NCBI GenBank assembly: GCA_021785515.1
Contig: JAJYEX010000001.1
Coordinates: 186,001-250,000, forward strand
DNA: 64,000 bases
Source: Pseudomonadota bacterium
Lineage (GTDB): Bacteria > Pseudomonadota > Gammaproteobacteria > Acidiferrobacterales > UBA6901
Direction: 5' to 3'
A program made the translations under genes and the position numbers. Positions 1 to 10,485 of the stretch are shown here, in pieces; position 1 is the stretch's first letter, and every line of letters starts with the position of its first letter. The notes beneath the pieces were generated by a model. That model had not been told where the DNA came from. It made no database searches and saw only the letters and a list, made by a program, of their open reading frames with translations.

Positions 1-1
1 G

Positions 2-1276
2 ACCCATGCGGCAAGTCATATCCTTGAAGTGATGCTGTTGGCACGCATGGCGGGACTGGCGGGTTATGGCCCGGAGGGTTGGCATTGCGATATCCGGGTA
101 AGCCCGCTCTTTGAAACAATCGACGACCTCGCCAGGATAGAGGACGTCTTGTACACGCTGCTGGGCATTCCGACCTACGCCGCGCTGTTGCAGGCATCCG
201 GAAACATGCAGGAAGTCATGCTGGGCTACTCCGACTCGGCCAAGGATGGCGGAACATTGTCGTCCGCATGGAATCTGTACGAAGCCCAGAAAAAGATCGT
301 CGGTATTGCCGAACACTTCGGGGTCCGATGCCGCCTGTTTCACGGTCGTGGAGGCACCATCGGTCGCGGAGGCGGACCGACGCACGAGTCCATCCTGGCC
401 CAGCCGCCGGGCACGGTCAACGGCGAGATCAAATTCACCGAACAGGGCGAAGTGCTGTATTACAAGTACAGCAACGCCGAAACCGCCGCCTATGAGCTCA
501 CCATGGGCATCACCGGTCTGATGAAAGCGAGCATATCGCTTATCCGCCCTGCAGTGCAGGACCAGAAAGAGCACCTGACGATAATGGAGGAGCTCTCGCG
601 CGCCGGCGAGGATAGTTACCGGACGCTGACCGATCATACCCCAGGTTTCATCGACTATTTCTATGATGCGACGCCGGTAAACGAAATCGGACTGCTAAAC
701 ATCGGGTCCCGCCCAAGCCACCGGACCCGGACCGACCGGTCGAAGTCATCGGTGCGGGCCATTCCCTGGGTATTCGGCTGGGCCCAGTCCCGGCACACCT
801 TGCCTGCGTGGTACGGGCTCGGCAGCGCGCTCGCGTCCTGGCGCACAAACGACCCGACACGACTGGAAAAACTCCAGGCCATGTATGCCGAATGGCCGTT
901 CTTCCGATCACTGCTGAGCAACACCCAGATGGCGCTGTTCAAGAGCGACATGGACATCGCGCGCGAATACGCCGAACTGTGCGCGGACCCTGATACGCGC
1001 CAGCGGGTGTACGGTATGACGAAGGATGAATTCCAGCGTACCGTGACACAGGTGCTCGAAGTCAGCCGTGCCACACATCTGATCGCGGACAATCCCGTGC
1101 TCGCCCTTTCGCTTGCGCGCCGCAACCCTTACCTGGACCCCCTCAACCACATCCAGACGGTACTGCTCAAACGCTACCGTACTGCACCCGGTGACGAGCA
1201 CCGCCCGTCGGTATGGCGCGACCCGCTGTTGCGTTCCATCAACGCCATCGCCGCCGGCATGCGCAACACCGGATAG
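2..1276 (+). CDS. ppc: Phosphoenolpyruvate carboxylase, C-terminal part (5' end outside window)
   Basis: Frame is open from base 2 (THAASHILEVMLLARMAG...). PEPC motifs GYSDSAKDGG and FHGRGGTIGRGGGP, C-terminal ...RSINAIAAGMRNTG. Confidence 0.96.
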   Translation, partial: THAASHILEVMLLARMAGLAGYGPEGWHCDIRVSPLFETIDDLARIEDVLYTLLGIPTYAALLQASGNMQEVMLGYSDSAKDGGTLSSAWNLYEAQKKIVGIAEHFGVRCRLFHGRGGTIGRGGGPTHESILAQPPGTVNGEIKFTEQGEVLYYKYSNAETAAYELTMGITGLMKASISLIRPAVQDQKEHLTIMEELSRAGEDSYRTLTDHTPGFIDYFYDATPVNEIGLLNIGSRPSHRTRTDRSKSSVRAIPWVFGWAQSRHTLPAWYGLGSALASWRTNDPTRLEKLQAMYAEWPFFRSLLSNTQMALFKSDMDIAREYAELCADPDTRQRVYGMTKDEFQRTVTQVLEVSRATHLIADNPVLALSLARRNPYLDPLNHIQTVLLKRYRTAPGDEHRPSVWRDPLLRSINAIAAGMRNTG

Positions 1277-1324
1277 GACTTTGCCAGGCCACATAGCGGC
1301 GAGAACCGTGGGAGCGGGGAACAA

Positions 1325-1855
1325 CTAGCCCGAGGTATCGCGGGGGTCGTGTGCAAGCCGTGATTGCGGCCGCCCTTCCAGTCTGGCGATGACCCCGGCC
1401 TCGGCCAGCAAGGCATCGAGCCCCTGCGGCGCAACCGGCACCTGACCCAGCTCCAGTCGACGCAGCAGGATATGGCGCCGCCGCATGGCCAGGTAGTCTT
1501 GCGCCTTCAGCAGCGGGGTGGCCAGTGCAAAACCCGCGTCCAGATGACTGAAGGCGCCGGCAAGCTTGCCGCTGAGGAGCAGCTGCCCGTATACCAGTTC
1601 AGCCAATGCCCGTGCCCGGCGGTTGTGGAGTCCGGCACGCAAAGCCATGTCGTAATCCGACGGTTGCGGTACCCCTGTCAGCCAGTGGTGCGCAATCATG
1701 ACTTGCAACCGCCCGGTGACGAGCTGAAGTCCGGCGCGGTGTCTATGGCGCACACCGCGCCCTGCCCGCTCGAGCAAACCGCGCGCCTGCTCCGGCGCCA
1801 GCGGTTCGGCAAACCATCTTGCAAGCAGGCCGGGCGGGCTAACCGTGCCGATCAT
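1325..1855 (-). CDS. Hypothetical protein (176 aa)
   Basis: Open frame between ppc and hsp20 with plausible amino-acid composition; no family recognised. Confidence 0.5.
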   Translation of the reverse strand: MIGTVSPPGLLARWFAEPLAPEQARGLLERAGRGVRHRHRAGLQLVTGRLQVMIAHHWLTGVPQPSDYDMALRAGLHNRRARALAELVYGQLLLSGKLAGAFSHLDAGFALATPLLKAQDYLAMRRRHILLRRLELGQVPVAPQGLDALLAEAGVIARLEGRPQSRLAHDPRDTSG

Positions 1856-2204
1856 GGCCGTTGGTGGGTATTCAGAGTCGCTTCCCTTCGGTTCCGCGAC
1901 ACCACCAGCCTACGAAAATGCCGCGGCCGTGGCAAGCACGCCTGCCGCCAAACCCGACGTCAACGCTCAAGCGCCTGGCCCTGACCGCCCGGCAGACGGC
2001 CAGGGCCAGGCACCACCGCACCACTTCGGCGCGGACACCTCCAGATTGACCCCCAGACCCCTTGTAAACCACGCTGACCGTCCGCATGCATAGCTTGGGT
2101 CCCCACTGCGACACCCGCTGCCTTTGGTTTGCGGGCAGAGAGCGTCCCGCGGGGAATAAGGTGATGACCGGCTCTGTGCTTGCTCTAGAGGCCTGATAGC
2201 CCGC

Positions 2205-2609
2205 ATGTCTATACATGATCCGAAGTCCTGGATGTGGGACGAAGCGCTCGAACTGCTGGAGCAGGCGGAACGCATGCAGCGGCGGTACTTCCGTATCACG
2301 GAAGGAACCGGACGATACCCGATCTGGGAGCCGCCGGCCGACATCTTTGAGACGCCCAGTCATCTGTGGCTGATGGTCGCACTGCCAGGGATGACCACGG
2401 CACAGCTTCACGTCGAAATCGATGCGGGTGCACTCAGGATTTCCGGTCAACGGACACTGCCGCCACAGCTTCGTTTTGCGACGATACACCGGCTGGAGAT
2501 CCCGTATGGACAGTACCAGAGGCTTATCCAGCTGCCTCCCGGACGCTTTGAATTCGATCAAAGGGAGATGACCAACGGGCTTCTGATACTGAGTCTGCGC
2601 AAGCTGTAG
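2205..2609 (+). CDS. Hsp20/alpha-crystallin family small heat-shock protein
   Basis: Alpha-crystallin-type core (PPADIFETPSHLWLMVALPGM..., GALRISGQR, C-terminal NGLLILSLRKL); 19 nt upstream of lon. Confidence 0.85.
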   Translation: MSIHDPKSWMWDEALELLEQAERMQRRYFRITEGTGRYPIWEPPADIFETPSHLWLMVALPGMTTAQLHVEIDAGALRISGQRTLPPQLRFATIHRLEIPYGQYQRLIQLPPGRFEFDQREMTNGLLILSLRKL

Positions 2610-2628
2610 CACGATCGGGTGCAACACT

Positions 2629-5100
2629 ATGGAACCTGGAGACGACAACACGCAAGCAGTGAACACCGGCCCTGACACGCAGGACACGGCACACGACAAT
2701 GTGCGTCCGATTCCGCCGGACGCGCTGATCATTCTGCCCGTGCGCAACACGGTCCTGTTTCCACGCATGATCCAGCCCATCGGTATCGGCCGACCCATCT
2801 CCGTGGCCGCCGCACAGGAGGCGGCGCGCAGCGAACGCCCTATCGGCATTGTCCAGCAGCGCGATCCGGACATCGACGCGCCGACCGAGGGTGACCTCTA
2901 CCGCGTTGGCACGATGGCTACGATTGTCCGCTATATCACCGGCCCCGACGGGTCCCACCACATAATCGCCCAGGGGCAGCAGCGATTCGGAATCCTGGAA
3001 TTTCTTGAAGGCTATCCGTTTCTGGTGGCGCGCGTCACGCCCATGGAGGAAGCCGAAACCACCTCCAGCGAAATCGAGGCGCGGGTACACCGCCTGAAAC
3101 AACAGGCCGCAGCCGCGCTGGAATTCATGCCACAAGCCCCTGCGGAGCTGGCGGCAGCCATTGACAGCACCAACGCGCCGGCGGCGCTGGCGGACCTCAT
3201 TGCGGGGTTTCTGGAGCTGATGCCTGCCGAAAAACAGGAAGTTCTGGAAACACTCAACGTCCAGACCCGGCTCGACAAGGTTCTGGGCTTCCTGGACCAC
3301 CGTCTGGAGGTGTTGCGGCTCGCGGCCGAGATCGGCAAGCAGACCAAGGAGTCGGTGGACGCGCGCCAGCGTGAATTCATGCTGCGCGAACAGCTGAAGA
3401 CCATACAGAAGGAGCTCGGCGAAACCGACGCCCAAGCAGTAGAGGCCGAGGAACTGGGCCTGGCCATTTCTGAAGCCCACATGCCACCGGAGGTGGAAGA
3501 ACAGGCACGGCGCGAACTCACCCGTCTGGCACGCATGCCGGAGGGCGCCGGTGAACACTCCATGATCAGAGCCTACCTAGACTGGCTCATCGCCCTGCCA
3601 TGGTCGGCCACAAGCGAGGAGTCGATAGATATCGCCGAAGCACGCCGCATCCTGGATGAAGACCATTACGGACTGGACAAGATAAAGCGGCGCATTCTCG
3701 AGTACCTGGCGGTCCGCAAGCTCAACCCCCAAGGCCGCAGCCCGATACTGTGCTTTGTCGGCCCACCGGGCGTCGGCAAGACGTCGCTCGGCCAGAGCAT
3801 TGCGCGCTCCCTTGGACTGAAGTTCGTGCGGGTGAGCCTCGGCGGCGTGCACGATGAGGCCGAAATCCGGGGTCACCGCCGAACCTACCTCGGAGCGCTC
3901 CCCGGCAACATCATTCAGGGCATCCGCAAGGCCGGAACGCGCAACCCGGTATTCATGCTGGATGAAATGGACAAGCTCGGCTCCGGCTTCCAGGGGGATC
4001 CGTCTGCGGCATTGCTCGAGGTGCTGGATCCGGAGCAGAACACGACATTTCGCGACAATTATCTCGCGGTGCCGTTCGATCTGAGCAGGGTGGTGTTCAT
4101 AGGCACCGCCAATGTCCTGGACACCATACCGGGACCGTTGCGCGATCGCATGGAGATTATCGAGCTGTCGGGCTACACCGAGGAGGAGAAGACCCAGATC
4201 GCCCGCCGGTATCTGGTAAAACGCCAGCTCCAAGCCAATGGACTGACTCCTGATCAGTGCGAAATCACCGATGCGGCTCTGCTGGCCACGGTCCGCGACT
4301 ATACCCGCGAAGCGGGCGTTCGAAGCCTGGAACGCGAAATCGGGCGCGCGTTTCGACATGTGGCTATGCAGATCGCCGAGGGCAGCGAAACCTCGGTGCA
4401 CATCGACCGGGATGACCTGCCCGGAATTCTCGGCGCTCCGCGGTTCGAAAACGAAGTTGCCACACGCACCAGCCTGCCGGGAGTCGCTACGGGGCTTGCC
4501 TGGACACCCGTGGGCGGCGACATCCTGTTCGTGGAGGCAAGCCGTATGCCGGGCAGTGGCCGCCTCATCCTCACCGGGCAACTGGGTGACGTGATGAAGG
4601 AAAGCGCCCAGGCAGCACTCAGCCTGGCAAAGTCCCGCGCGTCCGAACTCGGTCTTGCCGATACACTGTTCGAGAAAAGCGACGTGCATATCCACGTTCC
4701 TGCGGGCGCCATCCCCAAGGATGGGCCAAGTGCCGGTGTGGCGATGTTCATCGCCCTTGTTTCGCTATTCACATCACGGACGGTACGCAGCGACATCGCG
4801 ATGACCGGGGAGATCAGCCTGCGGGGCTTGGTGCTTCCGGTCGGCGGGATCAAGGAAAAGGTGGTTGCAGCCGCCCGGGCCGGCATTACAACCGTGCTTC
4901 TGCCGTCCCGCAACCGCAAGGACCTGGAGGACATTCCGGACAGCGTACGTCACAACATGAGATTTGTGTGGATCGAGCACGTCAGCGACGCGGTCGCGGC
5001 TGCCGTCGGCGAAGGTATCTGGAATCCAGCGCCGACGGGCAGCGCGCAGGTGCCGGGGGCGGCAACTTCACGTGTGCCGTCGCCGTCACCCCTCGCCTGA
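2629..5100 (+). CDS. lon: ATP-dependent Lon protease
   Basis: N-terminal LPVRNTVLFPRMIQPI, Walker A GPPGVGKTS, catalytic Ser region PKDGPSAGVAMF and Lys region GGIKEKVVAAARAG. Confidence 0.97.
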   Translation: MEPGDDNTQAVNTGPDTQDTAHDNVRPIPPDALIILPVRNTVLFPRMIQPIGIGRPISVAAAQEAARSERPIGIVQQRDPDIDAPTEGDLYRVGTMATIVRYITGPDGSHHIIAQGQQRFGILEFLEGYPFLVARVTPMEEAETTSSEIEARVHRLKQQAAAALEFMPQAPAELAAAIDSTNAPAALADLIAGFLELMPAEKQEVLETLNVQTRLDKVLGFLDHRLEVLRLAAEIGKQTKESVDARQREFMLREQLKTIQKELGETDAQAVEAEELGLAISEAHMPPEVEEQARRELTRLARMPEGAGEHSMIRAYLDWLIALPWSATSEESIDIAEARRILDEDHYGLDKIKRRILEYLAVRKLNPQGRSPILCFVGPPGVGKTSLGQSIARSLGLKFVRVSLGGVHDEAEIRGHRRTYLGALPGNIIQGIRKAGTRNPVFMLDEMDKLGSGFQGDPSAALLEVLDPEQNTTFRDNYLAVPFDLSRVVFIGTANVLDTIPGPLRDRMEIIELSGYTEEEKTQIARRYLVKRQLQANGLTPDQCEITDAALLATVRDYTREAGVRSLEREIGRAFRHVAMQIAEGSETSVHIDRDDLPGILGAPRFENEVATRTSLPGVATGLAWTPVGGDILFVEASRMPGSGRLILTGQLGDVMKESAQAALSLAKSRASELGLADTLFEKSDVHIHVPAGAIPKDGPSAGVAMFIALVSLFTSRTVRSDIAMTGEISLRGLVLPVGGIKEKVVAAARAGITTVLLPSRNRKDLEDIPDSVRHNMRFVWIEHVSDAVAAAVGEGIWNPAPTGSAQVPGAATSRVPSPSPLA

Positions 5101-5116
5101 GGCCCTGACAACCGGG

Positions 5117-6343
5117 CTAGCGGCCCAGAAACAGGACATACACGGCAAAGTTGAGGAGCGTCAGGGGAACGCCCACGCGCGCGAATTCCGCGAATGTCAG
5201 CGTGGTGCCGCACCGCTCCGCATTCTGGACGATGATAACGTTACTCGCCGCGCCAAGAATCAGCAGGTTCCCCGCGATGGTGCTTCCGGCTGCGAGCGCC
5301 AGCGCGGCATGGACACCGGCATGCGCCACCAGAGGCAGATACAGGGCTACCAGCGGAACGTTGGAAATCAGCTGGCTGAGCAAGGTGCTGACCCCCATTA
5401 TGGTGTACACATCAGTCAGATCGAGGTGCCAGCGCGCGAGCTGGGACTGGATGTATCCGGTATGCCAGACACTGGCCGTCAGCACGAACATGGCAGCAAA
5501 GAACGCCAGCGTTTTCCAGTCGATGTCGCGCACAAGCTCGCGCCGGCGCGGACTTAAGACCAGCAGGGGCAGGGCTGCCGCCAGTGCGATCCAGCTGAGG
5601 GGAAGATGCGCCATCCCGGTCCGCTCGAGCACGGCATTCGCCGCCGCCAGCATAATCACGGTCAGCAGCGCCGTGCGCGCCAGGGATGCCAATGCCGGGT
5701 CAGTAACCGCCACCGGCGCATGTACCAACACGCGGGCACGAAAGGAATCCCGGAAGAACAGACGCAATACCCCATAGGCCACTACCAGATTGATCAGCGT
5801 CGGCACCGCCAGACCCCGGAGGAAGGATGCGAACGGGGAATGCAGTCCTGTACCCACCGCGATCAGGACGTTCTGGGGATTGCCAATCGGACTCATGACG
5901 CTGCCGATCGTCACCGAGAATGCCAGCGTCAGCAGCAGCAACTTCGGATCCATGCGGTGCTCCCTTGCCAGGCGCAGCATCAGCGGCGTACCAATGATCG
6001 CGACCGCATCATTCATCAGCACCGTCGACGCCATACCCGCTGCAAACAGCACCGCCATCACTATCGCACCAGGCGATGTTGCCCGACTGAGCAGACGGTA
6101 TGCAAAGAAATAGAGGTAGTTGCTCGCCACCAGCGCCTGACCGACCACGAACATCCCGAACAGAAACAGCATCACATCCGGGTCTATCGCCCGGATCGCG
6201 GCCACGAGCCCGATCTGCCCGGTCAGCATCACCACCACTGCGCCCCCGACCATGGCCTGCCAGATAGCGACGCGCAGCCTGCCAAGCCGGCGCATGGCGA
6301 TGAGCGCAAACACGCAGACCAGGGTCGCGAGCGGAATATTCAC
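5117..6343 (-). CDS. SLC13/ArsB-NhaD-type anion permease
   Basis: Multi-TM protein; MNDAVAIIGTPLML and SPIGNPQNVLIAVGTG resemble ion-transporter superfamily re-entrant motifs. Confidence 0.8.
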   Translation of the reverse strand: MNIPLATLVCVFALIAMRRLGRLRVAIWQAMVGGAVVVMLTGQIGLVAAIRAIDPDVMLFLFGMFVVGQALVASNYLYFFAYRLLSRATSPGAIVMAVLFAAGMASTVLMNDAVAIIGTPLMLRLAREHRMDPKLLLLTLAFSVTIGSVMSPIGNPQNVLIAVGTGLHSPFASFLRGLAVPTLINLVVAYGVLRLFFRDSFRARVLVHAPVAVTDPALASLARTALLTVIMLAAANAVLERTGMAHLPLSWIALAAALPLLVLSPRRRELVRDIDWKTLAFFAAMFVLTASVWHTGYIQSQLARWHLDLTDVYTIMGVSTLLSQLISNVPLVALYLPLVAHAGVHAALALAAGSTIAGNLLILGAASNVIIVQNAERCGTTLTFAEFARVGVPLTLLNFAVYVLFLGR

Positions 6344-6478
6344 GGCCGCACCGTTATGGAAGCGTGCCCGCGGCCACGCTGTATGCGCCTACTTTCCGGC
6401 CATGCGGATGCGGACCCGCATGGCAGGCGGTACAATACCGCAATAAAACACCCGCCAGGGTGAGAAAGGGACAAATAC

Positions 6479-6871
6479 ATGCTGATCGTCTTCCTGATGT
6501 TGTGGGTGGCCACCGCCTTTGGTCTGTGGCTCGTAACGCACATTGTCCCTGGCGTGCGGGCCCGTTCGACCCGTGGCTTGTGGCTGGCCGCGCTGGTCTT
6601 GGGCCTGATCAATGCATTCATCCGGCCAATGCTGTTCTGGCTTACCCTCCCACTGACCCTGCTGACGTTTGGTGCTTTCGCGCTGGTGATCAACGCCCTG
6701 ATGATCAAGCTGGTATCCTGGTTTGTGCGCGATTTCGAGGTGGACGGCTTCGGCGCGGCACTCCTGGCCGCCCTGGTGCTCGCGCTCCTCGGCCTCGCGG
6801 CCCTGTTGCTGCTTGGTTGGATCGTATCCGGGGGTGGCGTCAGCATCCCAAGACACGGCATCCTGACGTGA
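6479..6871 (+). CDS. Phage-holin-family (4-TM) small membrane protein
   Basis: 130 aa, about 4 TM segments; GLWLVTHIVPGVRA...ALVLGLINAFIRPMLFWLTLPLTLLTFG is typical of the chromosomal 'phage holin family' proteins. Confidence 0.8.
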   Translation: MLIVFLMLWVATAFGLWLVTHIVPGVRARSTRGLWLAALVLGLINAFIRPMLFWLTLPLTLLTFGAFALVINALMIKLVSWFVRDFEVDGFGAALLAALVLALLGLAALLLLGWIVSGGGVSIPRHGILT

Positions 6872-6931
6872 GTTCCGGTCGCGGCGCAATGGTATGTCCA
6901 CATATCTGTGCACTGCCCGTGGCACACCACA

Positions 6932-8104
6932 TCAGGGTCCGTCGCCGCTGGCCGGACCGCTTCCGTCACTGAAGAATTTCACATACAGGGCGAGATTTCC
7001 GGCCATTACGAGGCCATAGAGCAAGAACGGGATTTCAAAATGCGCGGTATCCATCAGATGCCCGCTGATGCCGACCCCAGCCGCGGTCGCGATGAGCCGT
7101 GCGACACGGTTGATGCCAAGCGCCCGCCCCATTTCGTCGCCGCCTACGCGTTTCGTCAGTTCCGACTGCTGGATCGGAAGGCCTGCGACCCTGAGCGATG
7201 GACTGATGATGTAGATCGCGGCCGACAGGGGAAGGAACCGGATGAACGGAAATACCAGGAGCAGTACGATCGTCAATCCCCTTGTCAGCAGAATGCTTCT
7301 GAGGAAGCCAAACTTCCGTTCGAGCACAGGCGCCCCGAGGATCGCAACCGACCCGAGCGCTCCTGCAACAAACGCGAATTCCGCCATTTCCGACTTGGGC
7401 AGGCGGTAGACCATGATGAAGAACGGTATCAGAAACGGCACCACCAGCCCCTGCGAGAACCCGTTCAGCATTCCGGTGACGGTGAACTTGCCGATGGTTC
7501 CCTTGGTCTTGAGGCGGGTCGGCTTCGCACGGCCGGCGTCGATCCGGATCCTGTAGAGCAGCGGAATGCCGGCAGCCGAAATGATGGCCGCGACCAGAAA
7601 AATATCGTGCACGACGAGCACTTTTGCGATCAGCGCACCGAGCGCACCCGCGACTCCCGCCATGAAGGTGAACAGTGAGAAATACCGGGTCCGGTCCTGA
7701 CGCGGGGTAAGTTCCGCCAGCACAGCGCTCTGCACCGGCTGCGCCACACCACCGACCCCGCCGCCGCCCAGAGACCCGGTCGAGGAATAACCACCCACCA
7801 TGGCGGCCGGAACAATCAGCCACAGGCTGTGCGACAGATAGACCATTAGCGCGCTGACGGGTAATAGCAGGTTTGCCACGACAAGCGTGTCGCGCCGCCC
7901 CCAGACATCCGTGCCATACCCCACGAGCAGGCTGAGCCCGGCCCCTGCCAGGGTGGCGGCAACGTAGATATACCCCAGCACCAGTGCGCCGTGATGGAAA
8001 CTCGTAAGGATATAGTACGGAAAGGCCAGGTTGATCATGCCGGCCGCAAAGCTGCGGCCAAATCTGGCCAGGACAAGCCGCACAACGTCTCTGCGGTTCC
8101 CCAT
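6932..8104 (-). CDS. MFS transporter
   Basis: About 12 TM; GYGTDVWGRRDTLVVANLLLPV motif. Start placed at MGNRRDVVR inside the 8227 ORF. Confidence 0.85.
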   Translation of the reverse strand: MGNRRDVVRLVLARFGRSFAAGMINLAFPYYILTSFHHGALVLGYIYVAATLAGAGLSLLVGYGTDVWGRRDTLVVANLLLPVSALMVYLSHSLWLIVPAAMVGGYSSTGSLGGGGVGGVAQPVQSAVLAELTPRQDRTRYFSLFTFMAGVAGALGALIAKVLVVHDIFLVAAIISAAGIPLLYRIRIDAGRAKPTRLKTKGTIGKFTVTGMLNGFSQGLVVPFLIPFFIMVYRLPKSEMAEFAFVAGALGSVAILGAPVLERKFGFLRSILLTRGLTIVLLLVFPFIRFLPLSAAIYIISPSLRVAGLPIQQSELTKRVGGDEMGRALGINRVARLIATAAGVGISGHLMDTAHFEIPFLLYGLVMAGNLALYVKFFSDGSGPASGDGP

Positions 8105-8242
8105 CAAACGTGCCGGGCCAGCGCCGCCCCGCTGCTGTGCCGAATCACCCGCCGGAGGCATGGCGCACGGCCGGACAGCGCACCCGCACCACGCCACCAT
8201 ATACTGGCCCGGCCTGGCAGAATCCAAGCGCCCGCCGCGGCA

Positions 8243-8896
8243 TCACGAGCCGTGATGCTGGTGCGTGCCAGGATAAGACACCGCGGTACCGCCTAGCCCG
8301 CAGTACCCTCCAGGGTTCTTGGCGAGGTATTGCTGATGGTACTCCTCTGCGTAATAGAACTCGGCAACATCCAGGATCTCAGTGGTAATCGGGCCGAAGC
8401 CAGCCTCACTGAGTACCGCCTGGTACAGATCCCGCGATGCCTCCGCCATGGCTTTCTGAGCCCGGTTACACGCGTATATTCCAGACCGATACTGGGTGCC
8501 GACATCATTGCCCTGGCGCATCCCCTGTGTGGGATCGTGGGATTCCCAGAAAAGCGCCAGCAACTCGTCGTAACTTACCGCCTGCGGGTCGTATACCACA
8601 CGCACCACCTCGTTGTGCCCGGTCATGCCGCTGCACACCTCACGATAGGTCGGATTTGGAGAATAGCCCGCCGAATAACCCACGGCGGTCGCATAGACGC
8701 CGCCTCGCAGCCAGAACTTCCGCTCCGCACCCCAGAAGCAGCCCAGCCCGAACAGCGCCAGTTCCAGGCCAGGCGGAAACGGTGGCACGATCCGGTGCCC
8801 GTTGACAAAGTGCTGCACCGGTACCGGCATGGCCTCACTGCGGCCAGGGAGCGCCTCAGCTGGCGTCGGAAGTTCCAGTTTTCGGGATGCCGGCAT
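8243..8896 (-). CDS. msrA: Peptide-methionine (S)-S-oxide reductase
   Basis: [45 protein letters not shown]. Confidence 0.95.
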   Translation of the reverse strand: MPASRKLELPTPAEALPGRSEAMPVPVQHFVNGHRIVPPFPPGLELALFGLGCFWGAERKFWLRGGVYATAVGYSAGYSPNPTYREVCSGMTGHNEVVRVVYDPQAVSYDELLALFWESHDPTQGMRQGNDVGTQYRSGIYACNRAQKAMAEASRDLYQAVLSEAGFGPITTEILDVAEFYYAEEYHQQYLAKNPGGYCGLGGTAVSYPGTHQHHGS

Positions 8897-9017
8897 ACGT
8901 CCGGATACGCTATGGGGACAGGCGGCCGAGTGTGACCCATGAGGCCAAAAAACTCAATTGCGGTCGGCGGTTCGGCCGTCTTCCGAGGTCCTTTCCGGCA
9001 CCCGGCCACTCCGGGCG

Positions 9018-10193
9018 CTAGACTGCGAGACGCAACCGATTCCACCACTTGCCAAGAATACCCACCTTCTGTGCCGGCTTCAGCGCCACCAGAGGAACCT
9101 CCTTCAGCACCTGCCCGTCGGCACTGAATGTCAGATCCCCGAGGATCTGTCCCGCCCGCACCCCATTCGTCAGATTCGAACTAAGCTGCCAGTGAACCTG
9201 CAGTGCAGTTCCCCGCGGAACCGTGACCGTCACCGCGTGGCCGGTGCCCGCCGGAAGATGCAGTGGTTTCAGATCTATCCGGGTCAGGGTCACGATCGGC
9301 TCGTTCCTGCGATAGACAACACGGTCCTCGAAGAAACGCTGGCCGTAGTCGAGCAGGCTTTCCACACCGGAGGTGCTCTCTTTCCAGCTCGGGCCGTGCA
9401 TTACCACTGCAATCAGACGGCGGCCGCCGCGCATGGCCGTGGCATCGATGCAATAGCCCGATGAATCAGTGAGGCCGGTTTTCAGGCCGTCCGCGGTCGG
9501 GTCGTGGAACAGCACAGGATTCCAGGTCGGCTGCTTGATTTTGTTGTAGGTGTAGTACTTCTGCGAAGAGATGCCGATGATCTGTGGGTAATTCTCGATT
9601 AAGTCGCGCGAGAGCCGCGCGACATCCAAAGCGCTCGTATACAGTCCTTGCGCCGGCAATCCCGTGACATTGACATAGTGCGTATCGTCCAGCCCCAGCC
9701 GGTTTGCAGCCTCGTTCATCATGGCCACAAATGCCCCCCTGCTGCCTGCAACCGTCTGCGCCAGACTCACCGCTGCATCATTTCCGGAATCGATGATAAG
9801 TCCGTGAAGAAGCTGGCTCACATCCACTGCCATGCCGGGCTGGATGAACATCCGCGACCCGGGCGTGCGCCAGGCTGCGTTAGATACCGGCACCACCTGG
9901 CTCAGCGACAGCATCCGGTGCTGGATCGCCTGGTATGTCAGATAGGCCACCATCAGCTTGGTGAGACTGGCCGGTGCTGCATGAACCATCTCGTTCTTCT
10001 GTGCGAGCACCTGCCCGCTGGCGTAGTCCATCAGAACGTAACTTCCTATGGAAGGCAGCGGAGGTGGTGGCGGAACCAAGGAGTCCGGCGCAGGATTCCC
10101 GTTTGCGGGAGAGGCGTAAGCACTAGACACGGACAGCGCGACTACGGCTGCAAGCAGCCCGGCGCGCGCAATGCGGGATATCAGCGAAGTCAT
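9018..10193 (-). CDS. D-alanyl-D-alanine carboxypeptidase (S11, PBP5/6 type)
   Basis: SxxK (PASLTKLM), SGN (DSGNDAAV), KTG (LKTGLTDSSG), C-terminal PBP5_C-like domain. Start set at MTSLISRIARAG with signal peptide. Confidence 0.93.
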   Translation of the reverse strand: MTSLISRIARAGLLAAVVALSVSSAYASPANGNPAPDSLVPPPPPLPSIGSYVLMDYASGQVLAQKNEMVHAAPASLTKLMVAYLTYQAIQHRMLSLSQVVPVSNAAWRTPGSRMFIQPGMAVDVSQLLHGLIIDSGNDAAVSLAQTVAGSRGAFVAMMNEAANRLGLDDTHYVNVTGLPAQGLYTSALDVARLSRDLIENYPQIIGISSQKYYTYNKIKQPTWNPVLFHDPTADGLKTGLTDSSGYCIDATAMRGGRRLIAVVMHGPSWKESTSGVESLLDYGQRFFEDRVVYRRNEPIVTLTRIDLKPLHLPAGTGHAVTVTVPRGTALQVHWQLSSNLTNGVRAGQILGDLTFSADGQVLKEVPLVALKPAQKVGILGKWWNRLRLAV

Positions 10194-10485
10194 CAATTTG
10201 CTCCAAGTACAAGACATCAGGACACAGAACCAGAACAGACCGGATACGCTGCAGGAGTACTCCGGCTGCCGCTGATGATAAACGCGCTGCGGCGAAGTGC
10301 AACAGTCTCGTCCGTGCCGGATGACCCCTGATCGAACCGGTTTACCGCGACGCGCCACACCCCCCGGGATACCGGGTCCCTACAACCTCGCACCCGGACG
10401 CGACCACCGGTCCATTCCGTCGGTCCAGCGGCCTGCAACACCGCGGTCCGGACGACCGCACGCTGAACTCCGCCCTCTGTTAAGC

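Noticed and set aside
1845-2093. 82-aa plus-strand ORF upstream of hsp20
   Set aside because: Overlaps the start of the 1325-1855 minus-strand ORF, no clear RBS, Pro/Ala-rich low-information frame.
2524-4695. Long minus-strand ORFs (2524-3558, 3577-4695)
   Set aside because: Antisense to lon; composition looks like shadow frames.
6479-6871. Prophage signal from the 'phage holin family' gene
   Set aside because: No other phage genes nearby; this membrane family is common on ordinary chromosomes.
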